DNA from: Adiantum capillus-veneris
Lineage: Eukaryota > Streptophyta > Polypodiopsida > Polypodiales > Pteridaceae
Assembly: GCA_014529385.2 (NCBI GenBank)
Contig: CM043958.1
Location: 125,031,817-125,095,816, forward strand
Length of the DNA: 64,000 nucleotides
Direction: 5' to 3'
Both the position numbers and the translations under genes were made by a program. Under the pieces are notes generated by a model, which saw only the letters and a list, made by a program, of their open reading frames with translations, had not been told where the DNA came from and searched no databases. Shown in pieces: positions 11,224-22,170 of this stretch (its first letter is position 1; each line of letters opens with the position of its first letter).

Positions 11224-13004
11224 TGATAGCCGTTTTTTGGCTCTCCATAATTTCCATAGTAAGTTACTCCACCCTACCAAATTCACCCAAACGCTATGGC
11301 TATCCCTACCATTTCACTGTACATAGGCATGTGTGAGTTAGGGGGCTTTTTCCATATCTTCTTAAAAACCCTCAGCTAGCTAGTCACTGGGCTAGTTGAG
11401 CCAAAAAAAAATAAAAATTATATTATGGCCTCTTTGTGTGTAAATATTTCATTGTATATATGGCCTAAATATAGGGATTTTTTATAATTATTTTGGTATT
11501 TTATTTAAATATTTCTACTTAGGTGTGTGTTTTATCAAACCTATGTACACCTTCTTTCATCCTCTTACACCATAATTATATTTTTTGCCAATATGTACAT
11601 ACTCTAACCTCATATTTTTCCTTTATACAAATCACTCCCACATTTTCACCCTCACCCTCGTGAAAACAAAAAAATGATTTCTACTCATTGGTTACGTTTA
11701 TTATATTATTTACTTGCATACATTTTCCTCTTTCACCCAAAATAATTCAAGGAGGGACCATGTCATATGATTCCAATATCTTTCCATATCCATAACTCCT
11801 CCATATTTTTATTATTATTTTTACTCATTATTCTAACACCATGTGCTCATTGAGCTAAAGTCCATGAATAGTCCATACACTAGTCCCACCATGTATATAT
11901 TTCTTTATTCACCAATAATCCTCCTCCATGCATGGGTAAAGGGAAACTTGGATGCTTTGTATTATAATATGACAAAGGCGGGGCTCACTTTAGGATGCAT
12001 TGTACAAATTCAACAAAGGAGGGGTCCACTAAAAGACTTTTGCAGGCATAAAACAGGCTTTTTGGTGAGAACTTTGGCTCCTATCTCCACTCCGAATTTG
12101 GAGCGGTGGTCAAAAGAGAAAATGTATCCCATGCTTTGAGTAATCACCTCAAATTTTTTCATGATTTTTGGAGCTACCAGCGGTGAGCTATAATGTTTTG
12201 AGTGGACCCTAGTCTGCCCACTTTTCTCACAAGTAGCCTTTAGTCTTCTCTCACCCTTCCACACACCTACTCACTCTTACACATCCCTCCCTCTCCTTCC
12301 CTCACTCAAACCTGCAATTTCCATGGCTTCTCCCACCCTCTTCACCATTACCCTTCTCTCTCATCCCTATAGTTCTTTTATGAACCTCTACATACATACA
12401 CCCTCTCCATGTCTCTCTCTATTGCTTCTATGTTACAATTTTATTTACCTCTACTAAAAAATATCTAAAATTCAACATCTTAACCATGATAACTTCTGCG
12501 AATTGAGGATTTTTCATCAACAAATCCTCTTTTCATCGTGGTGGTCAACCGTGGCGGCGGCGTAAAGAAGCGAAGAAGAAGAAGAAGACCAGCGGTCATT
12601 TTTTCCACAATCTACACAAGGGTGAGTTCAAGCTTCTTCAAAGCTTCACCATCTCAATGATTCTCTTTTAATTCACCCCTCTTCCTTCATCAAATCAACT
12701 CATCCTACCCATTGTAAATGTATCACTAACAATTCTAGTGATTATTACCACTGACAACTAACTTCTCTTGTACATACTATCAACATATGGAGTAGGCAAC
12801 CGCACAAGTAAAACAAATTCACTCACTCCCATGGAAGTTTCTCTCCTTTCACCACATCAATAATTCTCTTACTTGAGCCCACATCCAGGTGACTCAAGAG
12901 AAAAGAGAGACCCCATTCTCATTTGAAATTCATAAAAATTCATAATCCTTGATCTTTCCTAATAAAATTGATTAGGCTTAATCCTAATCAAGGCTTCTAA
13001 AACC

Positions 13005-13012
13005 TATAAATA
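13005..13012 (+). promoter_or_regulatory. TATA box in the middle C LTR
   Basis: TATAAATA about 1.78 kb into the LTR. It is conserved in the first LTR and in C' (22619), but interrupted by one base in the third LTR (CTAATAAATA near 21523). Confidence 0.6.
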
Positions 13013-13510
13013 GAACCCATTCCTCCTTGTAAAAGACATCACTATACCATTGCACACTAGAATGAGCGCACCACACGCCAGTTCTATCTTGGTTGTAAAT
13101 AGAGAGTAAGCTTTCTATACACCATCACCTTGGTGCATAGAAAAGCTTGAGCTAGTTTGAGTGACTGCGAGTAGAAGATATTCTTCCTACCATTGTTGTA
13201 TCTACCCCAACATCAATGAATTGGTAGTTTTGGGTGAAATTCATGTCCAAATGCTCACGCTTCTCCTCCAATTTGGCTTGGCAAACTCATTCAGCTTCAT
13301 AAGGTGACTTGTTTCATTGAAGGTTGTTGTTTTGTTGCTTGTGATTCATTGGCTATTGTTTGGCTATCATTGTAAGAGGGTGGATGGTGAGAGGGCTCCC
13401 ATAACCCTAAGACAATGTGCTAGTGATGCTATAACCAAATCTTGTCACTTGATTCCGCAAGCTCTAAGTTCCTTTTTGTGCAAAATATAAAGTTGAAGCT
13501 AATTTGTACA

Positions 13511-13513
<3 letters not shown>

Positions 13514-13561
<48 letters not shown>
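13514..13561 (+). repeat. Microsatellite (TC)n in the C LTR
   Basis: About 24 TC units near the 3' end of the LTR. A shorter and interrupted tract occurs at the same place in the third LTR (21801-21853). Confidence 0.95.
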
Positions 13562-13564
<3 letters not shown>

Positions 13565-13827
13565 TTTTAGTGTGTGAGAGTGTTCCATTGGTGTAAGGGT
13601 TAGTGTAAATTCATTGCTTGTTTGTGGGTTGCTCTAACGATTCTCCTCTTTTGCGTCCTAGTTCGCTCTTAAACTAGGTGTTGCCCCTTGTGTAGTTGGG
13701 ATTTGGCTGTGGGTTTGTTGTTTTGGTTTGTGTTGTGTTGTGCCCCAGCCCTATTGAGCAGCACGGGAGCCTTGAAGGGTGTCTAGAGGTTGCTCTTCTT
13801 GTTGTCCGCCCCGGACCGCCTCAATTT

Positions 13828-13845
13828 TGGTGCCCCCACTGAGGA
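13828..13845 (+). other. Primer binding site of C body 2
   Basis: TGGTGCCCCCACTGAGGA begins four bases after the LTR end. It resembles the TTGGCGCC-type primer sites common in Tat elements, but the donor tRNA could not be assigned by eye. Confidence 0.65.
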
Positions 13846-13900
13846 CAGGCTTGTATATGTTTTGTGAAGGCTCAACCTTTAGCATAATCAAGTAGCTTGC

Positions 13901-14113
13901 ATGAATCACGAGAATTTGTATGATCCCTTCATTTCCATTGCAAGGCAAAAGGTACACATAATTGTTAGTACTAAGTTGCAATTTCAGCGAGTAATTCGTA
14001 GAATTTTAGGTCCTCTTAGGTTGGTAGAGATAAACGCATCAGTAAATCCTTTTATTTTGCCTCTCATTAGGTACGACCTTAGTTTGGACGTCTATATTTT
14101 TGTTTTGTTTTAA
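13901..14113 (+). CDS. Small leader ORF 1 upstream of gag in element C (70 aa)
   Basis: A complete ATG-to-TAA frame between the primer site and gag. No known domain is recognised. The protein is hydrophobic toward its C-terminus (NPFILPLIRYDLSLDVYIFV). It resembles the next ORF: both share spaced residues V-I-S-K-FQ, R-G/R-x2-EI-AS-NP, ILPLI-Y-S-DV-IF-L. Start-to-start distance is 234 bp, so the pair looks like an old tandem duplication. Body 1 has lost this region, so there is no second copy to compare. Some Tat/Ogre elements are known to carry an extra ORF before gag; homology to these was not tested. Whether it is translated is unknown. Confidence 0.45.
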   Translation: MNHENLYDPFISIARQKVHIIVSTKLQFQRVIRRILGPLRLVEINASVNPFILPLIRYDLSLDVYIFVLF

Positions 14114-14134
14114 GAATTAGGTCATGCATAGACC

Positions 14135-14353
14135 ATGGATAATGGCCCAGGAATACAGGTTTTTCCGTTTCATTTCACTCCACACATTAGAGTAAACATT
14201 GCAATTAGTAGAAAAATCCATTTTCAACAACATATGGTATTCAGGTTTGGTGCCCAAAGAGTAGGAGAAATTCTCGCGTCACCAAACCCTGTCATTCTAC
14301 CTCTTATTGATTATCATAGGTCGTTTGATGTGAATATTTTTATTTTGTTGTAG
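14135..14353 (+). CDS. Small leader ORF 2 upstream of gag in element C (72 aa)
   Basis: A complete ATG-to-TAG frame that ends about 85 bases before the likely gag start at 14438. It is similar along most of its length to the ORF at 13901-14113, with the best match in the C-terminal third (ILPLIDYHRSFDVNIFILL). No known domain is recognised. The two copies differ at many positions yet both stay open and end at matching points. That hints at selection on the protein, or at a common untranslated structure. Confidence 0.45.
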   Translation: MDNGPGIQVFPFHFTPHIRVNIAISRKIHFQQHMVFRFGAQRVGEILASPNPVILPLIDYHRSFDVNIFILL

Positions 14354-14437
14354 AATAGATTGCAATTTAGAAAATATTATTGTGTAAATCTTTTAAAGAA
14401 AGAAAAAACAAAAACGCATCACTTTGAAATCAATTCA

Positions 14438-17400
14438 ATGGAGAGCCAAGGCCAAATGTCTGGATATCCTCTTTTCTTTGGAGAGCCTGGAGAGGATGCA
14501 GAATTATTTCTAGCGAATTTCAAGATGTCTTGCCGTATGAAGAGGATAGTAACTGATCAAGAACGTGTAGAAATGTTTGAGGTGGTCCTTAGGAAAGATG
14601 CTAGCACTTGGTTTGACTCTTTGCCTGAGGAAGTTAAAGGGAATTACACGAAAGTTTTGAATCGTTTCAAGAAATACTTCTTTGATCCCCAAAACACTCA
14701 GAAATTATGGAAAGACATTGTTTCTCATAAGCAAAAAGACTTAGATGACTACTACTTGTACAAGCAAGAGTTCCTACATCTTTGGGCTCTATGGATAAGA
14801 AATGTTGCTAACCCTGGTGATGGTGCAGAATTTCTAAAGAAGGAGAGGTTCATAGCGGGACTCTCTCCTGACCTTAAGGTAAAAGTTGAGGCGGGTGCAC
14901 CTGCTACCTTTGATGCAGCTGAAACTAGGGCTGCTGAGAAATATAGGAAACTCAAGTGCTTAAGGGGGGAGGTTCCAAAAGAAGTTCTTAGACCCAAAGG
15001 TAAGTCACAAGCATCAACATCTAAGGAGCTTCCTGAGGTAACGGCGGATGTGATTGAGAAGTTAAATGAATCTTTAAGCAGCTTGTCAATTCACCTTGCA
15101 CAAGCTGTAGGTCCAAAGGGACAAGCAAAGAAGTCTGAAGAGCGAGACCCACAACCTAGGAGAGTCTTGCAATGTTGGAATTGCGGTGAGTCTAGATATG
15201 GGATGTATAATTGTCCTTGGCCCCGTGGGGAGCCAGGGAGACCTAACTTGAATTACCCAGTGATGAATGCAGGTGAAGGAACTACTCAGCAACCACGGCT
15301 TATACAAAGGTCAAATGGAGCAAGACCACCTCCACAAGGAGTGGAAGGAGTTCCACCTTTGCCAGACCCAAACGTGCATGTGGAAGAGGTGACAAATTCA
15401 AGAGAGGTTGACATGGAAGTAAATGGCATTAAGCGTGGACGAAGGAAAGGTAAGGAGAAAGAAGGAGTTACATCACAAAGTGACCATGGACGGGAAAAGA
15501 AGGCAAAGGAGACCAAGGAAGCCAAGAAGACTCGACGTCGTATCAACCTCCAAGACTTTCCTCTTGGACATGGAATGGCTCCATACAACCTGTTGGAAGA
15601 CATGAGAGGTAAGGGTCCTGATATCTCATGGCCTCCATTTCTTGCATTATGTCCACAAGTTAGGAGGGATTTAACAAGGGCAGTTAGCACTAGGAGAAAG
15701 GTAAAAGAGAGTGTGACTGTCGTAAAAATTGCACAAGCTGAAATGAATGAGGACATTACACATGTGCTAGATTGTTACATAAAAGGGAGATTGGTTAGGA
15801 AAGGTCTAGTGGATGGGGGTGCACAAATTTGCACAATGACAGAGGGACACATGCAAAAACTAGGCATGCACATCCATGAGACACTTGAAATTAAGGTGAA
15901 GATGGCAAACAATAGCAAGGCTAGGTGCGTAGCCATTTGTAAAAATGCTTTTGTGGCGGCCTTTGGCATTAAGAAGGCAGTGGATTTCTATGTCATGTCT
16001 ACCAAAGGAAATGGTTACCCATTTATCCTAGGGAGACCATGGCTAATGAAAATGCGAGCTTTGCAGGATTGGGAGAGTGGAAAGCTAATTTGCAGGAACG
16101 ACAATCATAAGAAGGTTGTCTTTGACATGAAGGAGCAACCCCAAGAGGAGCTCCATGAAGAATCATCTCAAAGTGAGACGGAAGAAGGTTGGACTGATAA
16201 CACTTCAAAAGAAGAAAGTAGCGGCAGCATTATTGAAGAGGAGTCTTCCATCGAAGTCATGGGGGTAAGGTTTAAGCCAACCAACCAAGAGACCTCTTGT
16301 CAAGGTTTGGAGGAGGTAGGTTCCCAAGAGAACCAAAAAGTGGAAGATGAAAGAATGCTAGAAGGTATGCTATCTACAACACTTACAAAGGATGAAAGAG
16401 AGGAGTTCAAATGTGTGCTAAGGAAATTTCCTAGGATTTTTGCTAAAGACTACACCGATGTGCGTGGAGTAGATGTTGTTCAACACAAAATTGAGTTGAA
16501 GCCAGAGGCCACACCTAAGGCTCAGAAGCTACGAAGGCTAGGAGTCATCAAGGAGCAGGCTTTACTCAAGGAGGTAAGAAAGCTTCTAGCAGCAGGTTTC
16601 ATTTATCCAGTGGAGATTTCAGAGTGGGTCTCTCCCGTTGTTGTCAATCCTAAGAAAAACGGAAAGTGGAGGGTGTGTGTGGATTACCGTCCACTCAATG
16701 AGGCAACAAAAAGAGATCACTTTCCCCTCCCTTTTCAGGATGAGATACTAAATGAGGTAGCTGGTCATGAGAAGTACACTGTGTGTGATGGCTTCTCACG
16801 CTACTTTCAAATAGGTATCGCATTGGAAGATCAATTGAAAACAACCTTTATCACTCCTTGGGGTTGTTATGCTTTTAGAGTCATGCCATTTGGTCTGACA
16901 AATGCTCCTACAACATTCCAACGTTTCATGAACATGGTGTTTCAAACATTCTTTGGAAAGTCAATTAGCGTGTTCATTGATGATTTTTGCATTTATAGCT
17001 CAAAATCATTGCATCTACAAAGGGTAGAAGAAGGTTTAAAGAAGCTCTACGACATGGGAGGTCAACTCAACCCCGACAAGTGCCACATAGGTGAGGATGA
17101 AGTGATCTTTCTCGGTCACAAGGTTTCCTATAAAGGCATTGAGGTGGATCCTTCAAAGGCAAAGGCTCTTATTGAGCTCCCATCACCCAAAAGTCTTAAG
17201 GAGGTCATCTCTTTCATTCATAAGGTGAAGTATATGTCACGCTTCATTCACTTAGCCTCGGAGTTGCTTCATCCTTTGCAAAAGTTGACACAACAAGTAG
17301 AATCTGCATGGTCTGATGAGCTTGAAGAGTATTTTTGTTTTATTAAAGTCATTTCGTCAGAGCTAACAACACTCATGCCTCTTGTTGGGAGTACACATTC

Positions 17401-17659
17401 TTTGTTATCTCTATGTGTGGAAGGAACAATTGGTGCTGTGTTGCTACAACAGATCCCCACAGTACAAGGATGCGACCCATCTACTTTGCTAGTAGGTCAT
17501 GAATGCTTTGGAGAGAGACTACACAAAAGCAGAACTCATGATGATGCTTTCTATATGTTTGCGGTGAGAAAGTTTAGATCCTACCTGCTACCAAAACCTT
17601 TTGTAATTCTCACTACAGAAAAATTTATTCCCTTGGGTGTCATCTCAATTGAATCTTAG
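14438..17659 (+). CDS. gag-PR-RT polyprotein of C body 2, open through RT
   Basis: The frame is open from 14360. The first good start is ATG at 14438 (MESQGQMSG), because sequence before it is not gag-like. The gag domain spans about 14480-14960. The zinc knuckle near 15175 reads CWNCGESRYGMYNC, with Tyr in place of the His ligand. Protease has VDGGAQ. RT has MPFGLTNAPTTF and FIDDF (about 16976). The RNase H part (about 17340-17640) is scrambled by small indels compared with body 1: IGAVLLQQ survives, but the sequence on both sides is out of register. The frame ends at 17659 after a shift into the frame of the aRH. Confidence 0.85.
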   Translation: MESQGQMSGYPLFFGEPGEDAELFLANFKMSCRMKRIVTDQERVEMFEVVLRKDASTWFDSLPEEVKGNYTKVLNRFKKYFFDPQNTQKLWKDIVSHKQKDLDDYYLYKQEFLHLWALWIRNVANPGDGAEFLKKERFIAGLSPDLKVKVEAGAPATFDAAETRAAEKYRKLKCLRGEVPKEVLRPKGKSQASTSKELPEVTADVIEKLNESLSSLSIHLAQAVGPKGQAKKSEERDPQPRRVLQCWNCGESRYGMYNCPWPRGEPGRPNLNYPVMNAGEGTTQQPRLIQRSNGARPPPQGVEGVPPLPDPNVHVEEVTNSREVDMEVNGIKRGRRKGKEKEGVTSQSDHGREKKAKETKEAKKTRRRINLQDFPLGHGMAPYNLLEDMRGKGPDISWPPFLALCPQVRRDLTRAVSTRRKVKESVTVVKIAQAEMNEDITHVLDCYIKGRLVRKGLVDGGAQICTMTEGHMQKLGMHIHETLEIKVKMANNSKARCVAICKNAFVAAFGIKKAVDFYVMSTKGNGYPFILGRPWLMKMRALQDWESGKLICRNDNHKKVVFDMKEQPQEELHEESSQSETEEGWTDNTSKEESSGSIIEEESSIEVMGVRFKPTNQETSCQGLEEVGSQENQKVEDERMLEGMLSTTLTKDEREEFKCVLRKFPRIFAKDYTDVRGVDVVQHKIELKPEATPKAQKLRRLGVIKEQALLKEVRKLLAAGFIYPVEISEWVSPVVVNPKKNGKWRVCVDYRPLNEATKRDHFPLPFQDEILNEVAGHEKYTVCDGFSRYFQIGIALEDQLKTTFITPWGCYAFRVMPFGLTNAPTTFQRFMNMVFQTFFGKSISVFIDDFCIYSSKSLHLQRVEEGLKKLYDMGGQLNPDKCHIGEDEVIFLGHKVSYKGIEVDPSKAKALIELPSPKSLKEVISFIHKVKYMSRFIHLASELLHPLQKLTQQVESAWSDELEEYFCFIKVISSELTTLMPLVGSTHSLLSLCVEGTIGAVLLQQIPTVQGCDPSTLLVGHECFGERLHKSRTHDDAFYMFAVRKFRSYLLPKPFVILTTEKFIPLGVISIES

Positions 17660-18300
17660 TACTAGGATCTCAAAGTGGATTATGAAGTTGCAAGAGTTCC
17701 AATACTCTTTCAAGGTAGAAGATAGTGTGTGTGCACAATTGGCAGGGATTCTCACTTATAGGGTACATGAGAAGGAAATTAAGGTGCCTCAAGTAAAGAC
17801 CCTACCATTGCCACCACCAAAAAGTATTCCCAATGCTTTTACCTTGTTCTTTGATGGAGCTTTTCGACGAGCCACTGGGAAAGCACGGGGAGGGCTAGTG
17901 TTGCTCGACCCAAGTGGAGAGGTGGTCATGAAAGAGAAGGTCAATCTACCAGGTTCAACTAGCAAAAATGAAGGAGAATACGACACACTACTTCATGGTT
18001 TGAAGATCTGCGTTGGCCAAGGGATAAAACGTCTCATGGTAAAGGGAGATGCACTTCTCGTTGTTAAACAGATTTTAGGCATTTGGGCATGCAAGAATGA
18101 AAGCTTAAGGACAAAATTTCATGACATTCATAAGATGTTTAATCAGTTTGAAGAAGTGCAACTATATCATATTCCGAGGAAACAAAATGAAGATGCCGAT
18201 TTACTTGCACAACAAGCAGTTACATGTGTTGAGAGAGAAGTGCAGGTCATCATGGTGGCAGCAGCTGTCAAGCAACTGAGATACCAGGGATTGGAGTCAT
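17660..18300 (+). CDS. Second, archaeal-like RNase H (aRH) of C body 2
   Basis: The frame opens at 17637 and runs through the aRH into integrase without a break until 18683. Catalytic residues: D in FFDGAF, E in NEGEYDTL, D in VKGDALLVVKQ and D in NEDADLLAQQ. It is in a different frame from the upstream RT, so the polyprotein is broken near 17640. Confidence 0.85.
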
Positions 18301-19709
18301 TGGCTCCCATTATTGGCTACATTTTGGAGGGTGAGTTTCCACAAGACTTCACGAAGGCTCAGAAGAGGAGACTCATGAAGAAGGCAAGTTTCTATCTCTT
18401 CCTAGAAGGCTCCCTCTATCAAAGAGGGAAGGATCAAGTTTGCAGAAGAGTACCAACTATCGAGGAAATTCCAGCCATTCTAAAAGGTTTTCATGAAGAG
18501 GCATGTGGTGATCATTTTGCCCAAGAATCAACTGTGAAGAAGATTTTGCTTGCGGGGTATGTTTGGCCAAGCTTGCATGTGGATGTTCAACATTGGTGTA
18601 AAAGCTGTCACAATTGTCAGATAAATGAAATAGAAGGTTGGTGCATGGCCGAGGCAAATAGTGCTTGCAAATGGACCCTTTGAAAAGTGGCATTGATGCT
18701 ATGGGTCCTCTGCCTAGGACAAAAAATGGTAAACTCTACATTCTAGTGGCTGTAGACTATATGACTAGTGGGTGGAAGCTCAAAGTGTGGCAAGAGTGAA
18801 TGAGAGGACAATTAGCAAGTTTGTGTACAATCACATTTGTTGCAGATTTGGCACACCTTTGGAGATTGTTTCTGATAATGGTCCAGGGTTTAGGAAGGGC
18901 TTGCTCACAGAAGTTTGTGAAGAGCTTCACATTCTACATCGTCATAGCACACCATGCTACCCACAGTCAAAGGTTTGGTGGAGAAGGCTAATGGTGTCAT
19001 TTGCACGAATCATTTGAAAGATGGTGCAAAACAAGACAAAATTATGGAATGACTTCTTGGATGGTGCCTTGTGGGCATATCGAACACATCTAGGAAAGCC
19101 ACGGAGTTTCAACCATTTCACTTGGTCTATGGTCAAGAGGCTTTGCAGCCTATCGCGCTCAACATTCCAACAATGTGACTTCATGGAAAAGGAGCACAAG
19201 ATGATCAAGAGGTATGGATGCATCGACTTCTTACGTTAGTGGAGCTTGAGTGGAAAAGAGAAGCAGCATACGAGTGCTACAAGAGGAAAGCCACACAAGC
19301 AAAAGAAACGCACGAGAAGAAACTGAAGGAGAAAGGCATCAAGGAAGGAGAGATTGTGCTAAGGTATGACAGTCGACTTGAAAATCATTTTGATGCCAAG
19401 TTTGCAACTAGATGGCAAGGGCCATACATAGTCAAGAAGGCTTTCAATTCTAGTTACTATCAGCTTATGGAATTGAATGGTAAAGAGCACTCCAGGAAGG
19501 TAAACGGGTATCTCTTGAAGCCCTCTTTGAGTCGCCTTCTACCAAAGGATCTACCAAAGATCTGTCCAAAGGCCGCTGTCTCATGTAAGTATTGTTACAT
19601 GAAGCATGAGTGTAACTCCAGTCAAAATTCTGAGGGGCCAAACAATGAAGATTTCGTCAAGGACTCTGAAGCACTCTCTTTGGAAAAGATGCTCTATGAT
19701 GGTACATGA
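18301..19709 (+). pseudogene. Integrase of C body 2, broken by many small indels
   Basis: The zinc region (FHEEACGDH, then CKSCHNC) is in frame to about 18630. From there single-base losses follow one another relative to body 1, so the core is spread over several frames. The second catalytic Asp (SDNGPGF near 18875) is visible, but the E region near 18975-19010 is garbled. The GPY motif returns in the ORF from 19218 (TRWQGPYIVKKAF). Most differences are one base in short runs. Confidence 0.85.
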
Positions 19710-19723
19710 ATATACCATCATCC

Positions 19724-19736
19724 TGGGGAGGGCTAA
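19724..19736 (+). other. Polypurine tract of C body 2
   Basis: TGGGGAGGGCTAA before the third LTR. It is one G shorter than in body 1. Confidence 0.8.
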
Positions 19737-21827
19737 TGATAGCGTTTTTTTCGGCTCTCCATAATTGCCATAGTAAGTTACTCCACCCCTACCAAATTCA
19801 CCCCAAACGCTATGGCTATCCCTACATTTCACTGTACATAGGCGTGTGTGAGTTAGGGGGCTTTTCCCTATCTTCTTAAAAACCCTCAGCTAGCTAGTCA
19901 CTGGGCTAGTTGAGCCAAAAAAAAAAAAAAGTATATTATTGGCCTCTTTGTGTGTAAATATTTCATTGTTTATATGGCCTGAATATAGGGATTTTTTATA
20001 ATTATTTTTGTATATTTTATTTAAATATTTCTACTTAGGTGTAGTGTTTTTATTAAACCTATGTACACCTTCTTTCATCCTCTTACACCATAATTATATT
20101 TTTGCCAATATGTTCATACTCTAACCTCATATTTTTCCTTTATACAAATCACTCCCACATTTTCACCTCACCCTCGTGAAAAACAAAAAAATTGATTTCT
20201 ACTCATTGGTTACGTTTATTATATTATTTACTTGCATACCTTTTCCTCTTTCACCCAAAATAAATCAAGGGGGACCATATCATATGATTCCAATATCTTT
20301 CCATATCCAAAACTCCTCCATATTTTTATTATTATTTTTTACTCATTATTCTAACACCATATGCTCATTGAGCTAAAGTCCATGAATAGTCCATACACTA
20401 GTCCCACCATGTATATATTTCTTCATTCACCAATAATCCTCCTCCATGCATGGGTCAAGGGCAACTTGGATGCTTTGTATTATAATATGACAAAGGAGGG
20501 CTCACTCTAGATGCATTGTACAAATTCAACAAAGGAGGGTCCACTAAAAGACTTTTGCAGGCATAAAACAGGCTTTTTGGTGAGAAATTTTGGCTCCTAT
20601 CTCCACTCCCGAATTTGGAGCGGTGTCAAAAGAGAAAATGTTATCCCATGCTTTGAGTAATCACCTCAAATTTTTTCATGATTTTTGGAGCTACCAGCGT
20701 GAGCTATAATGTTTTGAGTGGACCCTAGTCTGCCCACTTTTTCACAAGTAGCCTTTAGTCTTCTCTCACCTTCCACACACCTACTCACTCTTACACATCC
20801 CCCCCTCTCCTTCCCTCACTCAAACCTTGCAATTTCCCTGGCTTCCTCCACCTCTTCACCATTACCCTTCTCTCTCATCCTATAGTTCTTTTATGAACCT
20901 CTACATACATACACCCTCTCCATGTCTCTCTCTATTGCTTCTATGTTACAATTTTATTTACCTCTACTAAAAAATATCTAAAAATTCAACATCTTAACCA
21001 TAATAACTTCTGCGAATTGAGGATTTTTCATCAACAAATCCTTTTTCATCGTGGTGGTCAACCGTGGCGGCGGCGTAAAAAAGCGAAGAAGAAGAAGAAG
21101 ACCAGCGGTCATTTTTTCCACAATCTACACAAGGGTGAGTTCAAGCTTCTTCAAAGCTTCACCATCTCAATGATTCTCTTTTAATTCACCCCTCTTCCTT
21201 CATCAAATCAACCTCATCCTACCCATTGTAAATGTATCACTAACAATTCTAGTGATTATTACCACTAACAACTAACTTCTCTGTAAAAATGCACCCCATA
21301 CTATCAACATATGGAGTAGGCAACCGCACAAGTAAAACAAATTCACTCACTCCCATGGAAGTTTCTCTCTTCACCACATCAATAATTCTCTTACTTGAGC
21401 CCACATCCAAGTGACTCAGAGAAAAGAGAGCCCCCATTCTCATTTGAAATTCATAAAAATTCATAATCCTTGATCTTTCCTAATAAAATTGATTAGGCTT
21501 AATCCTAATCAAGCTTCTAAAACCTAATAAATAGAACCCATTCCTCCTTGTAAAAGACATCACTATAGCTTGGCAAACTCATTCAGCTTATAAGGTGACT
21601 TGTTTCATTGAAGGTTGTTGTTTTGTTACTGTGATTCATTGGCTATTGTTTGGCTATATTGTAAGAGGGTGGATGGTGAGAGGGCTCCCATAACCCTAAG
21701 ACAATGTGCTAGTGGTGCTATAACCAATCTTGTCAGTTGATTCCGCAAGCTCTAAGTTCCTTTTTGTGCAAAATATAAAGTTGAAGCTAAGTTGTACACC
21801 ATCTTCTTCTCTCTCTCTTCTCTCTCT

Positions 21828-21858
<31 letters not shown>

Positions 21859-22110
21859 TTTAGTGTGTGAGAGTGTTCCATTGGTGTAAGGGTTAGTGTA
21901 AATTCATTGTTGTTTGTGGGTTGCTCTAACGATTTCCTCTTTTGCGTCCTAGTTTGCTCTTAAACTAGGTGGTGTCCTTGTGTAATTGAAATTTGGCTGT
22001 GGGTTTGTTGTTTTGGTTTGTGTTGTGTTGTGCCCAGCCCATTGAGTAGCACGGGAGCCTTGAAGGGTGTCTAGAGGTTGCTCTTCTTGTTGCCCGCCCG
22101 GACCGCCTCA
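19737..22110 (+). repeat. Third LTR of the C dimer
   Basis: It aligns along its length with the middle LTR but is 2374 bp long. About 220 bp equivalent to 13053-13275 is deleted near 21567. Dozens of one-base indels occur, mostly in homopolymers. The TATA box is interrupted. It ends CCGCCTCA as expected. Confidence 0.88.
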
Positions 22111-22170
22111 CCATACATACTAACACAAAATAGCATTGACGTACCATAATAGACACCTCACCTCAAGACA

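Larger units (their letters stand above)
11224..13823 (+). repeat. Middle, complete LTR of the C dimer (2600 bp)
   Basis: It starts TGATAGCC and ends CCGCCTCA, with a polypurine tract before it and a primer site after it. It serves as 3' LTR of body 1 and 5' LTR of body 2. It contains a TATA box at 13005 and a TC microsatellite at 13514-13561. It is the best reference for the family. Confidence 0.92.
4489..22110 (+). mobile_element. Head-to-tail dimer of Tat-like Ty3/gypsy element C (LTR-body-LTR-body-LTR)
   Basis: Three LTRs that begin TGATAGC flank two internal regions, all on the plus strand. The middle LTR (11224-13823) is preceded by the polypurine tract of body 1 and followed by the primer site of body 2, so both units share it. 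The bodies are nearly identical from about 6590 and 15107 onward. The element encodes gag, PR, RT, RNase H, a second archaeal-like RNase H, then integrase with a GPY motif and no chromodomain, as known for the plant Tat lineage. The flanks are ACCAC on the left and CCATA on the right; an ACCAC/ACCAT duplication is possible if one A was lost. Confidence 0.88.

Noticed and set aside
3593-12139. A roughly 100-codon frame starting MLIELKSMNSPYTSP in the C and C' LTRs (3593, 5121, 11843).
   Set aside because: It recurs because the LTRs are copies. The ends differ, it is broken in the third LTR, and it lies in U3, upstream of the TATA box. No sign of selection beyond LTR similarity.
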